Below, one piece after another: positions 8,751 through 15,387 of a stretch of 64,000 nucleotides of DNA (its first letter is position 1; each line of letters starts with the position of its first letter). Under the pieces are notes generated by a model that was not told the DNA's origin, made no database searches, and saw only the letters and a program-made list of their open reading frames with translations. Source of the DNA: Cytophagales bacterium (GTDB taxonomy: Bacteria; Bacteroidota; Bacteroidia; Cytophagales; Spirosomataceae); NCBI GenBank assembly GCA_013298025.1, contig JAAFJE010000002.1, positions 248,001-312,000 on the forward strand. Direction: 5' to 3'. The position numbers and the translations under genes were made by a program.

Positions 8751-9457
8751 AATTAACGATTTTCCATAACTATCTGATTATCAAATTACATCAAGTCTAT
8801 TAATTATAGTTTTACCTTGGCTATTTATATAATTTTTGGAGATATCTACAACTGTTAAATCTGAAGTGTTACAACAATGATGTGAAACTTTTGTAGGACC
8901 CACTTCATTAATTTTAACTTCCATTGCATTTTTTGTTTCTGAAGAAGAAGCACCTTTTGTTTTCATATCACTGTAAACTTTCAGAACTTCTCTCCCTGCT
9001 TTTGCATAAGATGATGATGTTCCAGCCTCTTTATTCTCATACATTATTCTTGCTTGGTCTTTTGGAGTACTTGCTGTACGAGAAATCTTTAATTCATTCA
9101 ACCCTGCATCTTTAGCTATATTCTTTAATATTCTTTCAGAAGAAGGTGCAACAAGTTCTTTTTTTGCATTTTTTGAGTAGATTAGTTTAGGATCTTCACT
9201 TGGAGCCATCCCATCAGGGTCAATAAACCTCAAAGGATTATCAAAGGCATAATTATACGGAGACCATCTTCTCATTTTCTCTGCCATTGGATCAACCGCC
9301 ATCCATCTTCCCAACTCAGGGTAATACATCCTAGCTCCATAGTCTAGCCAGTTGGTGCCGTCTTGTAGCTCTTTGCCGTTATAAAGATACTTGTTTTTGC
9401 TTACATCGCTACTAATGGCTAGGCCAAAGGCGGTGTAGTCGTTGGTTTGTACTTAGT

Positions 9458-9520
9458 CCCCGTCTAGGCGACCCCGTCTAGGCGACCCCGTCTAGGCGAC
9501 CCCGTCTAGGCGACCCCGAG
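9458..9520. repeat. 14-bp tandem repeat (4 units plus partial)
   Basis: The unit ccccgtctaggcga is repeated exactly at 9458, 9472, 9486 and 9500, then ccccgag. It directly follows the point where the RHS-core fragment is cut, and precedes gagaaataacacc, which resembles the end of spacers D and F. A diverged version with two units (ccccgtcttggcga) lies at about 10797-10840 in copy F. Confidence 0.9.
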
Positions 9521-9609
9521 AAATAACACCAAAGAAAAAAATATGAAAATTTCGATAACTTTTCCTTGTTTTTGTCATAGAAATCAACGGCGAAAAACGG
9601 AGCAAGTTT

Positions 9610-10149
9610 TTAACTTAAAGGCTTTATGCTTCCTAAATGATCTATAAAATATTTTTTTAATTGTATAATATTACCAGAACCATTTAAGTTCGTTACTGTA
9701 AAAGTTAGATCCTTGTCTAATTTACAATTTATAATATTTTCTTCTGTGTTTTGACCTCCAATCACCATTTTGGTAATCATTTTACCTTTGTTATCAAATG
9801 TAACCAAATTGATTCGAACTACATCTAAAGCAGGACTATCACCAAAATCTGTGATTCGATATATTAATAGAGTGAAATTCTTATACTATACTTTACCTCC
9901 AAAATAAAAATATAAATCATTTTTATAGGGTTCTTTTATCCCATTTAAATATTTCATAAATTCTATCTTAGTAAAGCCTTTTGTGAAAATATCTTTATTA
10001 TTTTTAGAAGGCTCATCACTAACGATAAATGGAAATTCTAATTGATTAAAGCCTGTCAAAAATGACTGAAAATTTGTTGTCTGTCCAATACAAGGGTGCA
10101 TTGTTAATGATGCTATGGTAATTAAAATTTTGATTATGCACTTTTTCAT
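9610..10149 (-). pseudogene. Secreted orphan protein gene broken by one in-frame stop
   Basis: From the ATG at 10149 the frame encodes a signal peptide (MKKCIIKILITIASLTMHPCIGQ) and about 65 more residues ending FGGKV, then TAG at 9886-9888. The same frame continues without further stops to 9610 (beginning YKNFTLLIYRITDFG and ending GSIKPLS). With the stop read as a sense codon the protein would have about 179 residues. It may be a recent nonsense mutation, or a base error in the sequence. No family was recognised. The position between spacers, after a toxin-like tail, suggests a candidate exported immunity protein that is now inactive. Confidence 0.65.
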
Positions 10150-10169
10150 GATTTTATTTTCGATTTGGT

Positions 10170-10196
10170 CTAACATTTGATACAATATAAGTCCCC
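10170..10196 (-). pseudogene. Possible toxin 3' tail (8 codons) before the orphan gene
   Basis: Between the end of spacer E and the orphan gene start, one frame reads G-D-L-Y-C-I-K-C and then stop, 20 bp before the ATG at 10149. By analogy with other cassettes I read it as the last codons of a deleted toxin. It is too short to prove alone. Confidence 0.35.
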
Positions 10197-10324
10197 TAGC
10201 TATTTCAAATTTAACAACTTGAAACGCCCAATAAAAAGCTGTTTCCGACTGCGACCTTGCTGTAGCCTATTCAATCTTTGCTGTTTGTTGTACTGGTTGT
10301 GCAACCAAAGACTACCTCCCTTCG
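10191..10324 (-). repeat. Array spacer repeat, copy E
   Basis: Begins ccctagctatttcaaatttaac, with the 9-bp stem module (tttcaa.tt and aacttgaaa), then cgcccaataaaaagctg and ctgtagcctattcaatct. It lacks the standard terminal 10-bp hairpin and ends directly at the stop of the gene at 10325. Confidence 0.85.
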
Positions 10325-10636
10325 CTAATGCCCAAATGGTAACTTTTCTCCTGAAATAACTTTTGGGTTTATACTAAGCCATATTTGATTGCGTGCATCT
10401 TCTGTGTATCCTATAACAACGCCAGTCACGACACTACCGACAGCAGGATAAGCAGTGTCTTTTTCAAAATCAATCACAGCAACAATACCTAGTACTTCTT
10501 TATCTCCTATGTCTAAAAAAACTCCGAATGGTCGATGTGCAATGACACGACATTCTATTTTTTCCCACATTGGATATCTCTCTTTTATTTTGTTCCAATC
10601 TATTGCATTGTGATTTATTAGTTCATACCATTCCAT
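10325..10636 (-). CDS. Small S1/OB-fold-like protein, candidate cytoplasmic immunity protein
   Basis: 103 residues from the ATG at 10636 (MEWYELINHN). An upstream GTG would extend it into the spacer and overlap the toxin-like tail, so it was not chosen. The segment KIECRVIAHRPFGVFLDIG through VGSVVTGVVIGY resembles an S1-like RNA-binding OB fold. There is no signal peptide. Proteins of this general type occur as orphan or immunity-like genes in polymorphic toxin loci; the specific role is inference. It lies alone between spacers E and F. Confidence 0.65.
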   Translation of the reverse strand: MEWYELINHNAIDWNKIKERYPMWEKIECRVIAHRPFGVFLDIGDKEVLGIVAVIDFEKDTAYPAVGSVVTGVVIGYTEDARNQIWLSINPKVISGEKLPFGH

Positions 10637-10655
10637 ATTGTTATTTTGATAAATA

Positions 10656-10685
10656 TTAGTTGTAAATAAACTCCTTAACACCCCC
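10656..10685 (-). pseudogene. Possible toxin 3' tail (10 codons with stop)
   Basis: In one frame the bases after the spacer edge (ctaggg on the minus strand) read G-G-V-K-E-F-I-Y-N and stop, 19 bp before the start of the S1-like gene. It is read as the residual C-terminus of a lost toxin, as in the cassettes at 13.9 and 14.5 kb. Confidence 0.35.
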
Positions 10686-10896
10686 TAGCTGTTTGAAGTT
10701 TAACAACTTGAAACGCCCAATAAAAAGCTGTTTCCGACTGCAACCAGAGGAAAGCCCTAGCTGTACCTCTTGTTTATATGTACTTCATACTTGTTGGGCT
10801 AGGCGACCCCGTCTTGGCGACCCCGTCTTGGCGACCCCGAGAAACAACACTAACGGCGGTAATGAAAAGCAATATCGTTTTCGTTGGTAACTAATC
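10680..10896 (-). repeat. Array spacer repeat, copy F (composite)
   Basis: Starts with the standard ccccctagctgtttgaagtttaac stem and cgcccaataaaaagctg. It then switches to the gaaagccctagctgtacc module, and ends in the 14-bp tandem type (gtcttggcgacccc) instead of the 10-bp hairpin. It appears to be a mosaic of the other spacer types. Confidence 0.8.
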
Positions 10897-10901
10897 TAAA
10901 C

Positions 10902-11996
10902 TCAGAACTCATCATTACCTAGTTCTTTTTCTATTTCCTCTATACTTGGTAAATTTGACTTAATATCATCTGGTAATGACTGACTAATTTGGTTTTCCCA
11001 TTCAGCGACACCCATTGGATTGGTAAACCCTGCTAGAGAATATTCCACGACCATTTTGTTTTTTGACTTAACGAGTAATAATCCAATGGATGGCTTATCA
11101 TCGGGATGTTTAAGTGTCACATTCACCACATTTTGGTACATATTCAGTTTGCTTACATATTCGGGTTTGAACTCTCCAGCTTTGAGTTCGATGACTACAT
11201 AACATCTCAATTTTAGATGATAGAATAGTAAGTCGATATAAAAATCATCCCCCCCGAGCTCAAGATGCACCTGTCTTCCAACAAAGGCGAATCCTTGTCC
11301 AAGCTCAAGTAAAAACTTCTGAATATGTTCTACAAGCTTTCGCTCTAAATCTATTTCACGTCTTGGATCGGCAGTTCCTAAAAAATCAAATAGGTATGGG
11401 TCCTTAAAAATCTGCGAAGCGAGGTCTGAGTCGGCAGGTGGGAGAGCAACATTAAAATTATTAATAGATGCTCCCTGACGCTTATGTAATTGACTATCAA
11501 TTTGAAAAACTAACATATCTTTTCCAAATCCATTTTCTAAAGTCTTTATTGCATACCAAAGACGTAATTCTGGGTTCTGAAGCTTATCTAATAGCGTAAT
11601 ATTACTTCGCCAAGGAATTAGTGCAACGGTGCGTTGCACAAGTTGGAAATCAGGCCAAGCCTCTGCAAATTTTCTCATATATTTAAGGTTACGAGGAGAG
11701 AAACCCTGCATATCAGGGAACGCACGTTTTAGGTCATACGACATACGGTCAATTACTTTAGCTCCCCAACCCTCCGACTGCTGTCTTTGTAAAATAGCAT
11801 TACCGATTTCCCAATACAAAAGAATCATTTCAGTACTGGCAGCCAAAACTGTTTTTATGCGTTGTTGGGTAACACGAGCCTTGATATCAGCAATGAAATC
11901 TGAATATCCTTCAGGTAGCTGCATGAGCGATTCAGCTACTGGAAAAACAATATCATTTACATTTTTACCTCTCTGTTTTCGATTATCCGTAGCCAT
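10902..11996 (-). CDS. DUF1016 / YhcG-type PDDEXK nuclease family protein
   Basis: 364 residues matching the YhcG (DUF1016) family. The N-terminal part (YSDFIADIKARVTQQRIK, LLYWEIGNAILQRQ, GFSPRNLKYMRKFAEAWPD) is the family's helical region. The C-terminal PDDEXK-like nuclease domain contains DFYIDLLFYH (D255) and VVIELKAGEFK (E270, K272). The family is widespread in genomic islands; its biological role is not settled. Unlike the neighbouring cassettes it has no toxin-tail-like frame in front and encodes a full-length, apparently intact protein. It is flanked by spacers F and G, so it seems to be a passenger captured in the array. Confidence 0.9.
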   Translation of the reverse strand: MATDNRKQRGKNVNDIVFPVAESLMQLPEGYSDFIADIKARVTQQRIKTVLAASTEMILLYWEIGNAILQRQQSEGWGAKVIDRMSYDLKRAFPDMQGFSPRNLKYMRKFAEAWPDFQLVQRTVALIPWRSNITLLDKLQNPELRLWYAIKTLENGFGKDMLVFQIDSQLHKRQGASINNFNVALPPADSDLASQIFKDPYLFDFLGTADPRREIDLERKLVEHIQKFLLELGQGFAFVGRQVHLELGGDDFYIDLLFYHLKLRCYVVIELKAGEFKPEYVSKLNMYQNVVNVTLKHPDDKPSIGLLLVKSKNKMVVEYSLAGFTNPMGVAEWENQISQSLPDDIKSNLPSIEEIEKELGNDEF

Positions 11997-12080
11997 AACA
12001 ATTAAAATAGAATGTTCTACAACAAATATACCTTATTTAATGAGGATTACTCCAAGGCTATTGTTTATCCCCTCCCCCCC

Positions 12081-12248
12081 CCCTAGCTGTTTCAAGTTTA
12101 ACAACTTAGAACGCCCAATAAAAAGCAGTCTCCGACTGCGACCTTGCTGTAGCCTGTTCAATCTTTGCTGTTTGTTGTACTTACTGGTCGTGCAGTCAAA
12201 GACTGCATTTATTTATGGGTCTAAGTGAAAAAACAAGACCAGCGAGGG
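12081..12248 (-). repeat. Array spacer repeat, copy G
   Basis: Near-complete standard spacer: ccctagctgtttcaagtttaac stem (with a change in the second arm), cgcccaataaaaagcag, the ctgtagcctgttcaatc segment and the tgcagtc/gactgca stem. The terminal hairpin has lost five bases of its right arm (aaaaaacaagacc). It follows a run of about ten C at 12071-12083. Confidence 0.85.
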
Positions 12249-12263
12249 ATAAATAGCCGTTAC

Positions 12264-12458
12264 TTAAACCCATAGTATTGTATTACTTTCCTCTAGTAGT
12301 TTTTTAGTTCTTTTTAATTCTTGTTCTGTTAGAGACCACAGAAATAAGTTTTCATGAAGCGGGGTCAAAAAACCATTTCCTTCGTTTATTAAATCGCCTA
12401 GCCGCTGATTGGGTAGTATTTCTATTTCTAAATGTTGAGACGATAATATATTCTTCAT
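12264..12458 (-). CDS. Short orphan cassette gene
   Basis: 64 residues from the ATG at 12458 (MKNILSSQHLEIEIL...). A longer reading from 12566 would take its first residues from spacer H and was rejected. No family recognised. The acidic, leucine-rich composition, absence of a signal peptide, and position between spacers fit a small cytoplasmic immunity protein or the remnant of one. Confidence that it is expressed is modest. Confidence 0.4.
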   Translation of the reverse strand: MKNILSSQHLEIEILPNQRLGDLINEGNGFLTPLHENLFLWSLTEQELKRTKKLLEESNTILWV

Positions 12459-12501
12459 ATATATATTTCTGAGTATTTGTCCACTCGCCACTCTTTCTAC
12501 G

Positions 12502-12541
12502 TTATCCTTCCACTTTTTGGCTCTTTGGAGTATAGTTTGTA
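12502..12541 (-). pseudogene. Possible toxin 3' tail
   Basis: One frame following the spacer edge reads G-T-N-Y-T-P-K-S-Q-K-V-E-G and stop, 43 bp before the ATG at 12458. This resembles the layout at 13.9 kb, but another open frame covers the same bases, so the reading is weak. Confidence 0.2.
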
Positions 12542-12683
12542 CCCCTTGCTGTTTCAAGTTTAACAACTTGGAACGCCCAATAAAAAGCAGTCTGCGACTG
12601 CGACTAGACGCAAGCCCTAGCAGTACCGCTTGTTTATACGGCGAAGTAAAGCTTTGTATTTGAGTGCAGTCAAAGACTGCATT
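12541..12683 (-). repeat. Array spacer repeat, copy H (truncated end)
   Basis: Begins ccttgctgtttcaagtttaac with the 9-bp stem, changes to the gacgcaagccctagcagtacc module of copies B and C, and stops after tgcagtcaaagactgcattt without the terminal 10-bp hairpin. The neighbouring gene reads into it and takes its stop from it. Confidence 0.85.
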
Positions 12684-13137
12684 TGATTCTACCTCGACGT
12701 TTTAATTTCTTCTTTGTAAATACAGTAATAAGAGTTCCTGTATTTTTATTTAATGAGTACAAGGATTTCACTTTTTTATTACACATCCTCAATAAATACT
12801 TGTTTTCTTCTAAAAAAGGTTTGTGATCCAAGAATATTTCCCATTTTGGTAAAAGTGGTTCAAAAGTTAAAATAGACTCTTCAAAATAAAAATTATAACC
12901 ACCTCCTTGAACTAAGAAATTTCTTTTTTTCATATTTAAAGAATCAGGTAGGTAAAAACTGTTTCCTGATGAAAGTAGCTTTAATGTATCATTCTTACTA
13001 ATTAATGCTACTTTAACTCCATTTTTTAACTCTATTAATTTACCTTTTACAAACACTTGAACATCTATTTTAGTATTTTGGGCGTAAATACTGTTAAAAT
13101 AAAGAAGAGCGAATAATAAATTTATCGTAAATCTCAT
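12670..13137 (-). CDS. Secreted orphan cassette protein, C-terminus fused into spacer
   Basis: 155 residues with a signal peptide (MRFTINLLFALLYFNSIYAQ). No family recognised. The last residues (I-K-C-S-L) and the TGA stop are encoded by spacer H, which lacks its terminal hairpin here. The original C-terminus may therefore have been replaced when the spacer was rearranged. The exported nature and location suggest a periplasmic immunity protein, now perhaps modified. It is preceded by a possible toxin tail at 13181-13201. Confidence 0.55.
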   Translation of the reverse strand: MRFTINLLFALLYFNSIYAQNTKIDVQVFVKGKLIELKNGVKVALISKNDTLKLLSSGNSFYLPDSLNMKKRNFLVQGGGYNFYFEESILTFEPLLPKWEIFLDHKPFLEENKYLLRMCNKKVKSLYSLNKNTGTLITVFTKKKLKRRGRIKCSL

Positions 13138-13180
13138 GTTAGTTTCTATTGTAAATTATTACTGTGCAACTTCCTGTACC

Positions 13181-13201
13181 CTATTTTAAGCCCTCACAAA
13201 C
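13181..13201 (-). pseudogene. Possible toxin 3' tail (7 codons with stop)
   Basis: After the spacer edge one frame reads G-V-C-E-G-L-K and stop, 43 bp before the ATG at 13137. It is listed only because other cassettes show the same layout. Confidence 0.2.
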
Positions 13202-13369
13202 CCCTAGCTGTTTCAAGTTTAATAACTTGAAACGCCCAATAAAAAGCTGTTTCCTACTGCGACCTTGCTGTAGCCTATTCAGTCTTTGCTGTTTCTTGTA
13301 CTGGTTGTGCAGCCAAAGTCTGCACTTATTTGTGGGTCTGAGTGAAAAAAACACTTAGACCAGCGAGGG
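13201..13369 (-). repeat. Array spacer repeat, copy I
   Basis: Complete spacer of about 169 bp: 9-bp stem (tttcaagtt, aacttgaaa), cgcccaataaaaagctg, ctgtagcctattcagtc, a diverged middle stem, and the terminal 10-bp stem with a seven-A loop, then agcgaggg. The adjacent gene terminates inside it. Confidence 0.9.
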
Positions 13370-13894
13370 GGGAGAGATATTTTTTTGATTCATTATATAT
13401 AGATTTAAAGAATGTAAATAATCATCTTCTAAATAAATAGCGCGTAGTTCATTATATAAAAAGGTTTCTTCATTTAACCAACTACAATTCCTACTTATTA
13501 ACTGAACTCGTATTGATTTTTCTCTTTCTTTTGTAACAAATCCAACATACCTTTTTTGATGATTTTTCAATTCTATCCCTATCAAAGTTGATTTTTCTCT
13601 AAATTCTTCAAATAGTTTTGTAGAATTTTCTAAATCTACCTTTCCAAAAACCATAGAATTTACCCCTTTTAATTCTATTACTTTTTGAGTAAAAATATCA
13701 TCTTCGGAAATATTGATTTCGGAAATATATTTTCGATTTAACAATACATAACCATCTGTTATAAAATCAACAGGAATATATTGAAATAATAGCCAATTAG
13801 CCCCAACACCTATTAGTATTCCTCGAAAATGGGTATTAGGACGTATTTTTATGGTGATAACTTTGTTTAAATATTCACTTTTTACATTTTTCAT
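13355..13894 (-). CDS. Cytoplasmic orphan cassette protein, candidate immunity
   Basis: 179 residues, no signal peptide, no family recognised. The composition is charged with several beta-like segments (ITIKIRPNTHFRGILIGVG at the start). Its last residues (P-S-L-V) and stop codon come from spacer I: on the minus strand the spacer begins ccctcgctggtctaa. It starts 6 bp after a 29-codon frame that looks like the basic C-terminus of a nuclease-type toxin (13901-13993). A cytoplasmic toxin would need a cytoplasmic antidote, which fits the lack of a signal. Immunity function is inference from position. Confidence 0.6.
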   Translation of the reverse strand: MKNVKSEYLNKVITIKIRPNTHFRGILIGVGANWLLFQYIPVDFITDGYVLLNRKYISEINISEDDIFTQKVIELKGVNSMVFGKVDLENSTKLFEEFREKSTLIGIELKNHQKRYVGFVTKEREKSIRVQLISRNCSWLNEETFLYNELRAIYLEDDYLHSLNLYIMNQKNISPPSLV

Positions 13895-13900
13895 TGTATA

Positions 13901-13993
13901 TTAATTCTTAATTTTTTTTGATTCTTGTGTTCTATATCTTCTAGAGTCTGCCTTTTCACCACCTTTATCTTGTTTATTACGAGCTCTACCTCC
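13901..13993 (-). pseudogene. Toxin 3' tail, about 30 codons
   Basis: Between spacer J and the gene at 13894 one frame runs from the spacer edge to a TAA at 13901-13903. It reads G-R-A-R-N-K-Q-D-K-G-G-E-K then a basic tail ending K-K-I-K-N. The lysine/arginine-rich composition is like the end of many nuclease toxins. The rest of the toxin is absent and replaced by the spacer. This is one of the two strongest residual tails in the array. Confidence 0.55.
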
Positions 13994-14159
13994 CCTAGCT
14001 GTTTCAAGTTTAATAACTTAGAACGCCAAATAAAAAGCTGTTTCCTACTACGAACCTGCTGTAGCCTATTAAATCTTTGCTGTTTGTTGTACTGGTTGTG
14101 CCGTCAAAGACTGCATTTATTTATGGGTCTAAGTGAAAAAACACTTAGACCAGCGAGGG
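13993..14159 (-). repeat. Array spacer repeat, copy J
   Basis: Complete spacer: ccctagctgtttcaagtttaat stem, cgccaaataaaaagctg, ctgtagcctattaaatc, middle stem and terminal 10-bp hairpin with a six-A loop, then agcgaggg. It ends 7 bp before the stop of the lipoprotein gene. Confidence 0.9.
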
Positions 14160-14165
14160 AAAAAA

Positions 14166-14540
14166 CTATAGAACACAACATCGATATTCTAAAGCCAGTA
14201 CTTTACCTCCCGATTGCTTTATTTTGAAGGTATCAGTTCCTACCTCTTTTATTAGACTATCACCAATATTAATTTTTCCTATTAATTGATAAATACTGTC
14301 ATCGACATCTCCACAACCCTGAAAAAAAATAGACTTTTCCCCTGATTCTTTTGAAAAAAAATAAAGTGTCAAAGGTGTGTCTTTTACAGTATCGACCTCT
14401 GTAATAGTTGCTTTTATAAACATAGGCCTAATCTCATCGTTCATGTGATCTTCACAATTAAAACATCCCATAATGCCTATAACAATCAAGAGGGGTAATA
14501 GCTTCTTCGTAATGTTAGTTGTCAAGTTCATTTGCTTCAT
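14166..14540 (-). CDS. Lipoprotein, candidate immunity protein
   Basis: 124 residues from the ATG at 14540 (MKQMNLTTNITKK). It has a hydrophobic segment followed by a lipobox-like G-I-M-G-C, so it is probably an exported lipoprotein. An alternative ATG seven codons upstream is possible. The chosen start overlaps the last codons of a residual toxin tail, whose stop at 14515-14517 lies inside this gene in another frame. Toxin-immunity pairs often overlap in this way. No family recognised. It is the first gene of the array in the direction of transcription. Confidence 0.6.
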   Translation of the reverse strand: MKQMNLTTNITKKLLPLLIVIGIMGCFNCEDHMNDEIRPMFIKATITEVDTVKDTPLTLYFFSKESGEKSIFFQGCGDVDDSIYQLIGKINIGDSLIKEVGTDTFKIKQSGGKVLALEYRCCVL

Positions 14541-14604
14541 GTTCTTTATTTTTAATTTCATCGTCTATGCGGTTCAACAATCGATTAAGCACCCTATCTG
14601 TACC
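14515..14604 (-). pseudogene. Toxin 3' tail, 29 codons, overlapping the lipoprotein start
   Basis: From the spacer edge one frame reads G-T-D-R-V-L-N-R-L-L-N-R-I-D-D-E-I-K, then an acidic/charged helix-like end, with TAA at 14515-14517. It overlaps the lipoprotein gene by 26 bp in another frame. An in-frame TAG formed by the spacer (ctaggg) precedes it. It is read as the end of a deleted RHS toxin. Confidence 0.55.
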
Positions 14605-14633
14605 CTAGCTGTTTCAAGTTTAACAACTTGGAA
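14603..14633 (-). repeat. Array spacer repeat, copy K (right-end partial)
   Basis: Only the first stem module is present (ccctagctgtttcaagtttaac, then aacttggaa). The sequence then switches to the terminator of the VOC gene. This marks the right boundary of the array. Confidence 0.8.
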
Positions 14634-14646
14634 GAGCAGAAAAGCA

Positions 14647-14683
14647 TATTGCCATTGGCTGTATCTCTCAGCCAATGGCAATA
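14647..14683. terminator. Terminator downstream of the VOC gene
   Basis: A perfect 15-bp stem (tattgccattggctg, 14647-14661, with its complement at 14669-14683) and a 7-nt loop, directly after the VOC stop codon. Confidence 0.7.
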
Positions 14684-14684
14684 C

Positions 14685-15137
14685 TTATTGAACATTGTTT
14701 ACTTCTATCCAATAGCCATCAGGGTCCTGAAAATATAACTGTTTGATGCCGTCGGCACGAGTGGTGATGGTATGAGGTAGGCCTGGCCAGTCAGAATACG
14801 GAATTTTTGAGGCATCCAAATGAGCTACTAAAGCTTCAAAATTATTCGTCATTAACCCCAAATGAATGGCTTTGTTCATGGTAACAGGTTCTTTAATCAC
14901 TGAAATTAAATGTAATTCTTTGCCTTCGCCTATAGCAAACCAACGGATTCCTGCAATTTTAGAGCGGTTAGTAATTTCATTCAAATGTAAAATGTTCATG
15001 TAAAACTCCGCAGACCGATTGACATCTTTGACCGATAAGGCTACGTGGTCGAACTTAAATTGAAAAGATGGACTGTTTTGTGCCTGAAGTTGTTGAATAC
15101 ACAGAAGGGTAATGAATAGTAATAAAATGTTTTTCAT
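14685..15137 (-). CDS. Secreted VOC (glyoxalase/bleomycin-resistance fold) protein
   Basis: 150 residues from the ATG at 15137, chosen because it starts a signal peptide (MKNILLLFITLLCIQQLQAQ); an upstream ATG adds 22 residues without support. The mature part is a single VOC domain: FDHVALSVKDVNRSAEFYMN at the start and FQDPDGYWIEV at the end. These contain the usual metal-ligand His and Glu. The family includes glyoxalase I and ring-cleaving dioxygenases; the substrate is unknown. It is the first ordinary chromosomal gene beyond the toxin array. Confidence 0.85.
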   Translation of the reverse strand: MKNILLLFITLLCIQQLQAQNSPSFQFKFDHVALSVKDVNRSAEFYMNILHLNEITNRSKIAGIRWFAIGEGKELHLISVIKEPVTMNKAIHLGLMTNNFEALVAHLDASKIPYSDWPGLPHTITTRADGIKQLYFQDPDGYWIEVNNVQ

Positions 15138-15387
15138 AAAGTGCGTAATAATGTTGAAAGTTTTCCGAAAAATAAGCATAATAATTAAATATATCAAAGC
15201 CAAAACGCCATCCTTTCTTTATTTTGGTGAGTACTTTTGGATTGATTATCAGCCCTGTTCTTCAATGCTTCTTACCTTCGAGATAGCATACAATGCCTGC
15301 CAAACGTAAGATTCTTTTGGTTTGAAATAGGTATTCCATTTATTACACTTAGCAAGAAAGTTTTCAACCATAATGACCATAAAAACA

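Larger units (their letters stand above)
7817..8783 (-). mobile_element. IS5-type insertion sequence, 967 bp, inside the M15-like toxin
   Basis: Imperfect terminal inverted repeats: the left end begins tgattatcaattatttag and the complement of the right end begins tgataatcagatagttat. The flanking AAT at 7814-7816 and 8784-8786 is a 3-bp target duplication. AAT fits the ANT target reported for one IS5 subgroup. It encodes a two-frame DDE transposase that fills the element. The ends were set by the duplication together with restoration of the toxin reading frame. Confidence 0.85.
7571..9452 (-). pseudogene. RHS-core fragment with peptidase M15-like toxin domain, split by an IS
   Basis: The 5' part (9452 to 8784) begins after an in-frame TAA (9453-9455) and carries the RHS core ([28 protein letters not shown] at 9329). 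A toxin segment follows with [11 protein letters not shown] and [16 protein letters not shown], resembling the SxH...D zinc-ligand region of D,D-carboxypeptidase-like M15 peptidases. The 3' part (7816 to 7571) resumes after the IS with NNFVNTVKDYQEKGAV and NAYHIEIPV, resembling the last HxE-type ligand of M15. Joining the parts with a single copy of the AAT target keeps the frame and reads D-V-I-R-N-K across the junction. There is no plausible start codon, so it was probably a silent cassette before the insertion. The M15 assignment is by motif only. Confidence 0.7.

Noticed and set aside
10177-14227. A set of plus-strand frames (at 10177, 10693, 11629, 13164 and 13925) that share a peptide like KFNNLKRPIKSCF
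   Set aside because: They look like a conserved small-protein family, but the shared peptide is just the spacer repeat translated in one frame; they run against the real genes and lack supporting starts.
12081-14633. Integron cassette array with attC sites
   Set aside because: The one-gene-per-repeat layout is similar, but I see no core sites of the GTTRRRY type at consistent places and no integrase gene in the window; kept only as an analogy.
1-14633. CRISPR array
   Set aside because: Repeats are long, variable and separated by genes rather than by short uniform spacers, and no cas gene is present.
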